Shown one piece after another: positions 19,137 to 27,398 of a stretch of 64,000 nucleotides of DNA. Every line of letters starts with the position of its first letter. Position 1 is the stretch's first letter. The notes below the pieces were generated by a model. That model was not told the origin of the DNA and did not search any database. It saw only the letters and a list, made by a program, of their open reading frames with translations. The translations under genes were made by a program, and so were the position numbers. The DNA is from Helicobacter sp. MIT 05-5293. Lineage in GTDB: Bacteria > Campylobacterota > Campylobacteria > Campylobacterales > Helicobacteraceae. The stretch lies in NCBI RefSeq assembly GCF_000765665.2, contig NZ_JROZ02000001.1:558001-622000 (forward strand). The letters run 5' to 3'.

Positions 19137-20485
19137 TGCCAAAAGAGAATCTGCACCTTTTGATCCTCTATAATCCCTACTATCAAAGCGATGTGATTGA
19201 ATCTCATTTGGAGATTTTAAAGCGTGAGGGTAAAGTCGCCTTTGGCAAGGTCAAATCTAAGCTTCGTCAAAATGTGCAATCCCCGCATATAGAGATGAAG
19301 TCTTTGGAGGTGAGAACTTCAGATTCTATAAACGCACAAAGCACAGAATCTGCAAGTTTGGATTCTCAATACATGGAAATCAGTAGAGAATCTAAACTTG
19401 TAGATTCTCAATCGCTAAGCCTAGAATCCCTTGAGAAAAGTATTTCTCCCATAAATCCTTTGCAACTTTTTTTGAGCGATTATGCGAATTTATTTGTGTG
19501 CAAGATTACGCATATTTCGCCTACACCTAGTGCCACTGCACCGATGTATTATGCCCAAAAGGGCTTAGATGTAGAGTGGTGGTTTTGTATTGAGGATATA
19601 CGCGAACTCGTGCGCAATGACTTTGTGCGTTTGAGGGATTATTTTTTGCCAAATTTCACCACGCCACACAATGGAAATCGCACCTATGCGCTCTATGGCA
19701 ATGACTACACCTATCCGCTGTTTGTGCGTATGAAAGATGAGAAAGACTATTTCGAGACTTGCGAGATTGCGCATTATCATCATATCTTTAAGAGCCAAGA
19801 GCAAATCAATATGCGACACACACTCACAAACTATGTCTTTGCAGAGCGTCTCACGCATAGTATGCACCCAGATACGATGGATAATCTCATCAGCGCAGAA
19901 CTAGAATATCAAGCAAACAAAGACAATCCGCTCTATGATAGCACAGGGATTATTTTGTGGTATGCAAAGAGTATGGAGCAAGAGATTGAGGCATTTGTGA
20001 GGATTCTCTTAGGTGGGCTGACACATCAGAATCCAGAGATTTTGGACATTAATCTTAAAGAGACGACACTTAGCCAATGGCTCAAAAAAGAGTGCGATTA
20101 TCATCTCAACATTGGGAGTTTGGGCTTTCTTTTAAGGCACATACTTGTAAGGAAAACCTTAGAATCATGGCGTAATGATATGCCTCACAAACGCGATGAG
20201 AATCCGCACAAAGCGACTAAAACTCGCCACGAGATTTATCAATTTGTATGCTTTACCTTGCCTAGCTTTATCGAGCGTATGCAGTCTATCCGCAATCCAG
20301 CCGCACATTTGTCAAAGCCAAAGATTGCTGAAGCAAATGTGCTGCGCAAGATGATACTAGGCATCGAGGGAAGTAATATCCTTGTGGATATGCTGATTGC
20401 AAAAGAAGTCTTGCAACAAAAGGATTTTAGCTTCTTTTTACCTTGCGACAAATCCTGTCGCAAGGGTAGGGTAGAATATAAATGA
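19136..20485 (+). CDS. HEPN-motif protein of the GTPase cassette
   Basis: 449 residues, no family recognised over most of the length. Near the C-terminus a helical region carries SIRNPAAHLSK (Arg 386 to His 391), the Rx4H motif of HEPN ribonucleases, which occur in abortive-infection and toxin systems. The N-terminal half has ESTESASLDSQ-type low complexity and a region rich in aromatic residues (DVEWWFCIEDI). The last 13 codons are supplied by the palindromic element (PCDKSCRKG), so the native end was probably altered by its insertion. Catalytic activity is inferred only from the motif. Confidence 0.65.
   Translation: MPKENLHLLILYNPYYQSDVIESHLEILKREGKVAFGKVKSKLRQNVQSPHIEMKSLEVRTSDSINAQSTESASLDSQYMEISRESKLVDSQSLSLESLEKSISPINPLQLFLSDYANLFVCKITHISPTPSATAPMYYAQKGLDVEWWFCIEDIRELVRNDFVRLRDYFLPNFTTPHNGNRTYALYGNDYTYPLFVRMKDEKDYFETCEIAHYHHIFKSQEQINMRHTLTNYVFAERLTHSMHPDTMDNLISAELEYQANKDNPLYDSTGIILWYAKSMEQEIEAFVRILLGGLTHQNPEILDINLKETTLSQWLKKECDYHLNIGSLGFLLRHILVRKTLESWRNDMPHKRDENPHKATKTRHEIYQFVCFTLPSFIERMQSIRNPAAHLSKPKIAEANVLRKMILGIEGSNILVDMLIAKEVLQQKDFSFFLPCDKSCRKGRVEYK
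20443..20463 (+). repeat. Palindromic element copy 2
   Basis: TTGCGACA-AATCC-TGTCGCAA, here extended to a 10-base-pair stem (CCTTGCGACA), within the last codons of the HEPN-motif gene. Identical in core to copy 1 at 16593-16613; together they bracket the four-gene cassette. Confidence 0.75.
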
Positions 20486-20532
20486 TTCGAAAGAGAAATT
20501 CTTTGAATGATAATTCTACTAAGGAGCAAATG

Positions 20533-20763
20533 ATGTTCAAAAAACTAATCATAGGTGCAGCTATTATAGGGGCTGCGGGATATGGGATCAAAAAATGGCT
20601 TGATTCTCAAGATGAAAGCCTTGATGATTATTCTTTTCTAAGACAAGAGCCAGTCAATCAGGTATCTACTGATACGGGTGAGACACAAGAGGCTTTAGAT
20701 AGTGAAATAGAATCTAGCACTGAAGCAGAATCTAGTAGCAAATCAAAATCTGTAGAAGCATAA
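20533..20763 (+). CDS. Small membrane-anchored protein, unknown function
   Basis: 76 residues from the second ATG of an ATGATG pair, chosen because AAGGAG ends six bases before it. Residues 4-17 (KLIIGAAIIGAAGYGI) are a glycine/alanine-rich membrane helix; the rest is acidic and rich in Ser, Glu and Asp (ESSTEAESSSKSKS) and probably unstructured. Not recognised. It follows the cassette after about 50 bases. Confidence 0.55.
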   Translation: MFKKLIIGAAIIGAAGYGIKKWLDSQDESLDDYSFLRQEPVNQVSTDTGETQEALDSEIESSTEAESSSKSKSVEA

Positions 20764-20943
20764 GAGAAACCATTCGGAGAGAAGCCAGTCGTAGATAGCT
20801 AAAACCATCATTGAAGTATCTCAAAAGCAATTCGATAGAGTGGGGGCTAGTAGAGGCTAATATAACATAGCTGAAGTGATTCAAGGTGAGCATGGATATT
20901 AATATGTTCGTGGGCGAGTGATTTGAAGGCAAAAAGGAGAGTT

Positions 20944-21156
20944 ATGCCATTGTTTTTAATTATTGAGGCGGTTGTGATATTTATCGGGCAGTGTGTGTCG
21001 GCTTTTTTTGCAGTGGTTACTTTAGTGTTGGTGTTTGGCTTAAATCTTTTTCTTTCTTTGCCTCAACCAATCCGCTATACTATTATAGCCATTTGTGTAT
21101 TGTGCTCGGTGAGATATGTATATCGCCGACTAAGTCATAGAAATATAAAGGAATGA
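20944..21156 (+). CDS. Small two-helix membrane protein, unknown function
   Basis: 70 residues from the ATG at 20944, preceded by AAGGAGAG. Two hydrophobic helices (about residues 3-35 and 44-58) and a basic tail ending HRNIKE. Not recognised. The 180 bases before it contain several short broken frames and no clear gene. Confidence 0.5.
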   Translation: MPLFLIIEAVVIFIGQCVSAFFAVVTLVLVFGLNLFLSLPQPIRYTIIAICVLCSVRYVYRRLSHRNIKE

Positions 21157-21195
21157 CTCGTATGCGATGAGAGCTTTAGATTCACGCATTTTTGT

Positions 21196-21201
21196 TATAA
21201 T
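21196..21201 (+). promoter_or_regulatory. -10 box of the G14-tract gene
   Basis: TATAAT in TTTGTTATAATG, about 26 bases before the ATG at 21228 that carries AAAGGA as ribosome binding site. Confidence 0.6.
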
Positions 21202-21227
21202 GCCAAATACTTTTCAAAGGATAATCA

Positions 21228-22467
21228 ATGAGTAAAACAAAGAGTAAAACAAAAGAAATCTTTAAAAATCAAGGTTTGCTTCCTGCCTTAAAGTATCAAT
21301 ACCATAAAATCAAGTATAAAATTCAATACAAAATGGTCTCCATTTTGTATTTCACTAATCGGGCATTACCGCATAAGTATCATTTTGTTTATTTGAGTTC
21401 GCATGCCACAGGGCATAATGCAATGAAGATATTTTTGGAAAAATGTGGCGTTTCTACAAACTGGCACTTTAGGCAAACAGGATATGAACGATACGAATCA
21501 ATTTATAATATGCTTATTAATTCTAGTTTATATCCTGCCATTATGCAAGCTGAATGCGATTTTGAAGATTATGAGAAATTTATGCGCACGATTGATGCTA
21601 AAGTCCCCGCATTGGTATTGGTGAGAGATCCTATTTCTATTTTAAAATCATGTGTTAATTTTCCTTATCAGAGGGAATGTAAAGAAGAAGTTATTCGGGG
21701 GGGGGGGGGGTATAGAATCCCTTAAAAGCTGCCTACAATACACTGCTTACAATCCTCACACAAAAGAATCTTATAAAACTTCCACGCCAAACCTCGATCG
21801 TATGATATTTGATATTGATTGGAGAAAAAACGGCACAGGAATGCACACACTTTTCATCACCCAGCGACTTGTTCAGTCTTTGCCTAATATCACAGAAGTG
21901 CATTATGTTGATATGAGCGAGATAAGCAAGGATAGAGCCTTTGACACGATGAAAGCACTAAGTGAAAAATTTGGTTTTGCACCACCTCAAGATAGGCATT
22001 ATTTTGAGGGGAAAATGTATGGCGATTTGCAGCCTTTTATGCCTATTCGTTTTCATATCGAAGAATTGGACGCTACGATTTTGATTAATCTTAAACAATG
22101 GTTTCAACGAGGGGAAATTGATAAAACAGAAGAGTTGATGCCTTTAGCCTACCAAAATCACGAAGACTTTGGGCATTTGAAGATTTATGTTGATTGCAAA
22201 GATTCTGTAAAATTTTCTTCTTCAGAATCTATTGTTTTGGCACAAGCGCAAATCACAAGGATTTTTAAGACTTTGGAGCAAGAAATAAGACATAAAAATG
22301 ACATTAAAGTGAGTGAAGAAGATGTATTGGAGTATTTGAGGGTAAATCCTCATTTGGCAAAGGATCTAAAAATAATCTTAGATGAAGAATTGCAGGATTT
22401 GAAAGTCAAGCGACCCGATATTATTGCATCTTGGAAATATTATCTAGCTTTTGAGAGTTTTTGTTAA
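21228..22467 (+). CDS. Sulfotransferase-like/DUF2972-like protein, out of frame at a G14 tract
   Basis: Frame 1 (21228-21725) and frame 2 (open through the tract to 22467) together give about 412 residues if one G is lost. The N-terminal part has FVYLSSHATGHNAMKIFL and LVLVRDPISILKSCVN, like the PAPS-phosphate-binding elements of sulfotransferase-type proteins and DUF2972 proteins of Campylobacterota, which are often phase variable. The C-terminal half has no known motif. Present product: truncated at residue 165, ending in glycines and RIP. Substrate unknown; surface glycan modification is a guess. Confidence 0.65.
21697..21710 (+). repeat. G14 phase-variation tract
   Basis: Fourteen G, the longest G/C tract in the window. 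G13 (or G16) would restore the frame. Confidence 0.9.
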
Positions 22468-22543
22468 TTTTATTTTTCTTTAGTTTGGAATATATTTTGC
22501 TTGAGTTTGTCTTATATTTTTCATTGAAAAAGTGAGGTATAAA

Positions 22544-22981
22544 ATGGCTATTGCAGATATATCCAAAGCCTATTCTGTAGTGTATAAAGCACTTGATTAT
22601 CGCTCCATTCGTCAAGATATGATTGCATCAAACATTGCTAATGTCGATACGCCTTTTTATCGTCCTAAAGATGTCAATTTTGAGCAATATTTATCACGAG
22701 AAAATAAAAAAATCTTTGGCAATGCAGAGCGAAGTTATAAGCTTGATATAGCAAAAACTTCTCCAAGGCATTTGGATTCTAAGCTTTTTAACAAGCCTGA
22801 TAGTGCGACATTTTTTTGGCGTGATGGGCATATGGCTAAAAATGATGCTAATAGTGTGGATTTAGATGTTGAAACAAGTGAAATGGGGAAAAATAGCACG
22901 ATGTATCTTGCGCTTACAAGTGCATTGAAGCGACATAAGGGAATCTTTAGCTATGCGATAGATTCAGGTAGAAATATTTAA
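22544..22981 (+). CDS. flgB: Flagellar basal-body rod protein FlgB
   Basis: 145 residues from the ATG at 22544. RQDMIASNIANVDTPFYRPKDVNFEQ is the conserved rod-protein N-terminus. It forms the proximal rod and is exported by the flagellar type III system. The GTG four codons upstream is not needed. It heads flgB-flgC-fliE-ftsI, the order seen in H. pylori. Confidence 0.96.
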   Translation: MAIADISKAYSVVYKALDYRSIRQDMIASNIANVDTPFYRPKDVNFEQYLSRENKKIFGNAERSYKLDIAKTSPRHLDSKLFNKPDSATFFWRDGHMAKNDANSVDLDVETSEMGKNSTMYLALTSALKRHKGIFSYAIDSGRNI

Positions 22982-23008
22982 ATTTAGTGATTAAAATAAG
23001 GAGTAAAG

Positions 23009-23500
23009 ATGTTTTTATCAAGCTTTGATATTAGCGGTTATGGGCTTTCTGCTCAACGTGTGCGTGTCAATACAATCTCTTCTAATATTGCAAATGCAAA
23101 CACCACTCGCACAGATGAGGGTGGTCCTTATCGAAGACGCGAAGTCGTGTTTAAGGCGTTTGATTTTAATAAGGTTTTAAATGATAAATTGGGAAAAAAC
23201 AACAATTTATTAAAATATGAAGATCCTTTGAACGAGGGAGACTTGGGAAAAGAACCAAAACCTGCTATAATGAGCGTGTATATTCAAAAAATCGCTAGAG
23301 ATGACAGAGAGCCTATTATGAAATACGATCCTAGCCACCCAGATGCAAATTCTGAAGGTTATGTCGCTTATCCTAATATTAATCCTGTTGTCGAAATGGC
23401 CGATTTAATAGAAGCAACACGAGCTTATCAAGCAAATGTTGCAGCATTTCAAAGTGCGAAGAATATGGCAAGTAATGCAATTACCATGTTTCAAGCATAA
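23009..23500 (+). CDS. flgC: Flagellar basal-body rod protein FlgC
   Basis: 163 residues. The N-terminus FDISGYGLSAQRVRVNTISSNIANANTT is the rod signature. The C-terminal helix NPVVEMADLIEATRAYQANV is the conserved coiled coil. AAGGAG lies before the ATG. It forms the proximal rod with FlgB, FlgF and FliE. Confidence 0.97.
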   Translation: MFLSSFDISGYGLSAQRVRVNTISSNIANANTTRTDEGGPYRRREVVFKAFDFNKVLNDKLGKNNNLLKYEDPLNEGDLGKEPKPAIMSVYIQKIARDDREPIMKYDPSHPDANSEGYVAYPNINPVVEMADLIEATRAYQANVAAFQSAKNMASNAITMFQA

Positions 23501-23524
23501 GTTTTAGGATTTTAGGAGAGATTT

Positions 23525-23833
23525 ATGGCAAATCAATTTGGTGTTATTAGAAATGACATTCAACACATCGGCTCTTCTGCTAAAGTAGATGCGACTCAAC
23601 CGAAGCAAGAAGGTTTAGATTTTGTCAAGGTTCTTAAAGATTCTGTGCAAGAAGTGAATCTTGAACAACAAACTTCAGAGAAAGCTCTTGCAGATATGGC
23701 AAGCGGACAAGTAAAAGATTTGCATCAAGCAGCAATTGCTATCAATCGTGCTGAAAATAGTATGAAAGTGATGCTAGAAGTAAGAAATAAAGCGATTAAT
23801 GCCTACAAAGAAATTCTAAGAACCCAGATTTAA
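23525..23833 (+). CDS. fliE: Flagellar hook-basal body protein FliE
   Basis: 102 residues. The C-terminal half (DLHQAAIAINRAENSMKVMLEVRNKAINAYKEILR-type helix) is the FliE signature. It joins the MS ring to the rod. It is coupled to flgC through a TTAGGAGA ribosome binding site. Confidence 0.95.
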   Translation: MANQFGVIRNDIQHIGSSAKVDATQPKQEGLDFVKVLKDSVQEVNLEQQTSEKALADMASGQVKDLHQAAIAINRAENSMKVMLEVRNKAINAYKEILRTQI

Positions 23834-23841
23834 GGGTATTT

Positions 23842-25653
23842 GTGGCGTATTATCCTAAAAAAACAGGTGTGATTGTATCTGTTTTTTTTCTTATGATGCT
23901 CTGTTTTGTTGTGTTTTTGAGCATCGTTTATGTGAAAATGGTTACCCCTCGCAAACTCCCATCAATCACCGCCACAAAGACAGATACTTCAGTCAGGGGT
24001 AGCCTTTATACAAGTGATGGTTTTGAGATTGCTTATAGCGATAAGCTTTATAAAGCCAGCGTGAATACTCAAAGCATTGATCCAGAAAAAAAAGAATTAT
24101 TTATTACATTATTTTCTATTTACAGCGGAATACCCCAAGAGCAAATCGCTCAAAAGCTTTCACAAAAAGGCTATGTGGTTTTATCTTATACGCTTAATTC
24201 TTCTGTCGCGACTAATTTAAAGAATCTCAATTTGATTTTTATCCGATACGATGTGTTTCGAGAATACGAAGATCAAAAAGGGCGTATTATCCAAAAAATG
24301 GGTTTAAGCATTGAAGTAAGCGGAAATAATAGAATCTATGCTTACAAAAATATTCTCGAACCACTCATTGGCTATACGCGTAAGATAGAAAGTAGTAATA
24401 TCACGCGGGTAGATGGTGTCAAAGGCGCGGAAAAGTATTACAATAATATTTTATCAGGCAAACAAGATGGAAAGATCGTAGGCAAGCGTGATGTAAGCTT
24501 TAATGTCATTGCAAATAAATCCGCACAGATTCAAAGTCGTCAAGATGGATTTGATGTTACCTTAAGTATTCCGTTGGGATTGCAGAGAAAAATCGAGATG
24601 ATACTTGATGATGCTAAAATGCGTTATAAAGTCCGAGAAATTGTCGCAGGTGTGATGGATTCTAAAACGGGGCGGATTCTCGTGCTTGCGACTTCAAATC
24701 GCTTTGATCCTAAAAATATCCAGCAAAAAGACTATCCGCATTTGAATCTCAATGCAATTGAATATTCCTATGAGCCGGGAAGCACGATTAAGCCAATCAT
24801 CTATGCGATTTTACTTGAAAAGGGAATGATTGATCCTAGCGCAAGTATCGAGCTTGACAATGGCTATTATAAGCTTAAAAGTTACACGATTCGAGATACC
24901 TATCCGATGAAAACTGCCACGATTGAAGACATTATCTTGCGTTCAAGCAATATCGGAATGGTGAAGATTTCCAAAGATCTTAAGCCTAATGAGTATCATA
25001 CTGCCTTGCGTGTTTTTGGCTTTGGAGAACCAAGCGGGATTGATTTGCCTTATGAAAAAACCGGCTTAGTGCCTACTCCTAAAACCTTTCAGAATGAAGT
25101 CTATCGCGCAAGTGTGAGTTATGGTTATGGAATGAGAGCGACTTTTATCCAGCTTTTGCGCTCTTATGCGATTTTTAGCAATGGCGGATATTTGGTAACA
25201 CCACGCGTAGCAGATTATGTTACCTCGCCTAGCGGAGAAAAATATTTACCTAAAAGGCTAGAACCTATAGCGATTCTTTCATCACAAACCACCCAACAAG
25301 TCCAAGATACTTTGATTAAAGTCGTTCAAAAGGTGATTAAAGTCGCACAGGTCGAAGGTGTCATCACTGGTGGCAAAACAGGCACAGCTAAAATCGCCAT
25401 TAATGGCAAGTATGACAATAAATACAACGGATCATTTTTTGGTTTTGCCAAAGATAAGAAAAATGCCTACACTATTGGTGTAGTCGCTTTTGAATCAGAC
25501 ATTAAGGATGATTATTATGGTGGGCGCACAGCCGCTCCAATTTTTAAGCAGATTGTAGAAACGATGCTTGAAGAAGGATATTTAGAGCGATTTAATCCTG
25601 AAGATGAAGATATCGAAGAGTCTCAAGATTCTGAAAGTCAAGCCAACGAATGA
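23842..25653 (+). CDS. ftsI: Class B penicillin-binding protein (FtsI/PBP3)
   Basis: 603 residues, GTG start at 23842 with AAGGG upstream, eight bases after fliE. One N-terminal membrane helix (residues 10-33) precedes a dimerisation domain and a transpeptidase domain with SxxK (EPGSTIKP), SxN (RSSNIGM) and KTG (GGKTGTAK). It cross-links septal peptidoglycan and is a beta-lactam target. It is placed after fliE as in H. pylori, where the same gene is called ftsI. Distinction from PBP2 rests mainly on this synteny. Confidence 0.9.
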   Translation: MAYYPKKTGVIVSVFFLMMLCFVVFLSIVYVKMVTPRKLPSITATKTDTSVRGSLYTSDGFEIAYSDKLYKASVNTQSIDPEKKELFITLFSIYSGIPQEQIAQKLSQKGYVVLSYTLNSSVATNLKNLNLIFIRYDVFREYEDQKGRIIQKMGLSIEVSGNNRIYAYKNILEPLIGYTRKIESSNITRVDGVKGAEKYYNNILSGKQDGKIVGKRDVSFNVIANKSAQIQSRQDGFDVTLSIPLGLQRKIEMILDDAKMRYKVREIVAGVMDSKTGRILVLATSNRFDPKNIQQKDYPHLNLNAIEYSYEPGSTIKPIIYAILLEKGMIDPSASIELDNGYYKLKSYTIRDTYPMKTATIEDIILRSSNIGMVKISKDLKPNEYHTALRVFGFGEPSGIDLPYEKTGLVPTPKTFQNEVYRASVSYGYGMRATFIQLLRSYAIFSNGGYLVTPRVADYVTSPSGEKYLPKRLEPIAILSSQTTQQVQDTLIKVVQKVIKVAQVEGVITGGKTGTAKIAINGKYDNKYNGSFFGFAKDKKNAYTIGVVAFESDIKDDYYGGRTAAPIFKQIVETMLEEGYLERFNPEDEDIEESQDSESQANE

Positions 25654-25719
25654 GGTTTGGTTAATGATTTTAAGCTTTAAGAATGCTAAAATATTGCAAT
25701 GAAAGACAAGGAGCAACAA

Positions 25720-26412
25720 ATGAAAACTAAAATATTTTTAGCAGGAATCTTATGTGCGTGTGCGATGAATGCTGCTGATATGGCATCATTACAAAAGACA
25801 CTTGATGAGAATAAACTCAAAGCCAATATCCTCGAAGTGCAAGAGCTTGGGAGCGGTTTGGATATGGTGATTGTCAATATTAATGACCAGCAAGTGCCTT
25901 TTCTCGCGACACAAGATGGTAAGTTGATGTTTCAGCCAGAAACTTTACTCGTGCAGTCTCCCGCTTTAAGAACAAGTATTGATAGTTTTTATGAAAAACT
26001 TTACAAGAAAGAAAAGGCAAAGATTGATAATAAGCTCAAAAGCGTTTTTAAAAAACAATACGACAAAGTTTTTACCTTTAAGGCAAAAAAATCCACCAAT
26101 AAAACCATTTATATTGTCTCCGATCCTAATTGCCCTTATTGCAAACAAGAATTTGCGATGCTTGATAAACGTCTTGAAGATGCTAATGTCGAGCTTTTAA
26201 TCGTGGGATTTTTAAGTGAAGATTCTATGCTAAGAGCTGCAAATGCGCTGAAAGAAAAAACTGCAAGCCAAGTGAGTAATTTTAAAATGTTGCAAAAGAT
26301 TTACTATGCTGATTACAAAGCTCCTAAGGTCGATACAGAGAGTGCGCGAGAGCTTACAGAATCTGTAATCCAAACAGGCGCAAGAAGTGTGCCTTACATT
26401 ATTGAAGAATAG
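25720..26412 (+). CDS. Periplasmic thiol:disulfide interchange protein, DsbC/DsbG-like
   Basis: 230 residues from the ATG at 25720 (AAGGAG upstream; the ATG at 25699 is too early). Signal peptide KTKIFLAGILCACAMNAA. The thioredoxin-fold domain has active site NCPYC in VSDPNCPYCKQEF and a cis-proline segment GARSVPYII at the end. An N-terminal region of about 100 residues may form the dimerisation domain typical of disulfide isomerases. It likely reduces or isomerises disulfides in exported proteins. Confidence 0.85.
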   Translation: MKTKIFLAGILCACAMNAADMASLQKTLDENKLKANILEVQELGSGLDMVIVNINDQQVPFLATQDGKLMFQPETLLVQSPALRTSIDSFYEKLYKKEKAKIDNKLKSVFKKQYDKVFTFKAKKSTNKTIYIVSDPNCPYCKQEFAMLDKRLEDANVELLIVGFLSEDSMLRAANALKEKTASQVSNFKMLQKIYYADYKAPKVDTESARELTESVIQTGARSVPYIIEE

Positions 26413-26430
26413 GTTTGCTCATTTTCTTAT

Positions 26431-26454
26431 AGAATCTTAGTCAATTAAGATTCT
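26431..26454. terminator. Bidirectional terminator between the Dsb-like gene and trpA
   Basis: Inverted repeat AGAATCTTA/TAAGATTCT around a 6-base loop with T-rich DNA to the right. It lies between two convergent genes and includes the trpA stop codon. Confidence 0.55.
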
Positions 26455-27275
26455 TGTGATTTTTTGGATTCTGTAGATTTTTTAGAATCTAAAGTAGGCA
26501 TTTGATTCCAACCCATTAATAAACGCGTATGTGCGACAAGCTCTTGCTTGATCATTGCAGGTGTTTGGTTTTTTAACTCGCCAATTTTTTTGACGAAATA
26601 ACTCCCCGCGACAATAATCTCTACTTGTTCGTTAAGCATTTGCACTTGCTCATTTGAATTGATCCCAAATCCTAGTGCAATAGGCTTCTTGCAGTGTTTT
26701 TTGACGCATTTTATCCATTTGAAGATATTTTTATCAATCGGTGTTTTATCACCGGTGATCCCAGCCCTAGCGACAACATAAACGATTTTATCACTGATTT
26801 TAGAGAGTTTATGAATGCGTGAAATGCTTGCGTGTGGGGCAATAAGTGAAATGATGTTGATATGATATTTTTTGGCAAGTTTGCGGAGATTCTCATCATT
26901 TTCAATAGGCAAGTCAGGCACGATGATTCCCCATACTTTAGATTCTCGTGCATTTTTGAGAAATTTTTTCACACCATAGTGAAAGATAATATTCGCATAA
27001 GTCATAATGATGATATGTGTGCAAGTGTTTTGTGCAAGATAAGAGGCAAGCTCAAAGCCATCTTTGATCTTAAAGCCTTGTTGAATGCTTTGATCGCATG
27101 CTTGTTCGATGATTGGTCCATCGGCATTTGGGTCTGAAAAAGGAAACTGAATCTCCAGATATTTTGCCCCAGCTTCGCAGATTCCCAAAGCGGCATTAAG
27201 ACTAGCCTCCTTGTCGGGATAACCCGCAATAATATGTCCCATAAGCTTTGGAGCGTTTTTGCTGTGTTTTTGCAT
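26445..27275 (-). CDS. trpA: Tryptophan synthase alpha chain
   Basis: 276 residues from the ATG at 27275 (GGGAG upstream, MQKHSKNAPKLMGHI); the longer frame to 27407 crosses the trpB promoter region. It cleaves indole-3-glycerol phosphate to indole. The catalytic Glu (YLEIQFPFSDP) and Asp (NADGP) are present, as is the phosphate-binding GFGI. The last 15 residues are Ser/Lys rich (KKSTESKKSQES). It is transcribed away from trpB instead of following it, which is unusual. Confidence 0.93.
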   Translation of the reverse strand: MQKHSKNAPKLMGHIIAGYPDKEASLNAALGICEAGAKYLEIQFPFSDPNADGPIIEQACDQSIQQGFKIKDGFELASYLAQNTCTHIIIMTYANIIFHYGVKKFLKNARESKVWGIIVPDLPIENDENLRKLAKKYHINIISLIAPHASISRIHKLSKISDKIVYVVARAGITGDKTPIDKNIFKWIKCVKKHCKKPIALGFGINSNEQVQMLNEQVEIIVAGSYFVKKIGELKNQTPAMIKQELVAHTRLLMGWNQMPTLDSKKSTESKKSQES

Positions 27276-27398
27276 ACTTATTTCTCCCAATGTGTGATGT
27301 GATAATTGTAGCGCAATTTGTTTGAATTTTTTTCGTTTAAAGGTAAGGCTAATATATTTTTTTTTACAATCTCTCCATAAATCACACAAAGGCAGACA

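Noticed and set aside
20764-20943. Possible degraded coding stretches between two small membrane protein genes
   Set aside because: Only short frames with different phases (for example EVSQKQFDRVGASRG); no family seen.
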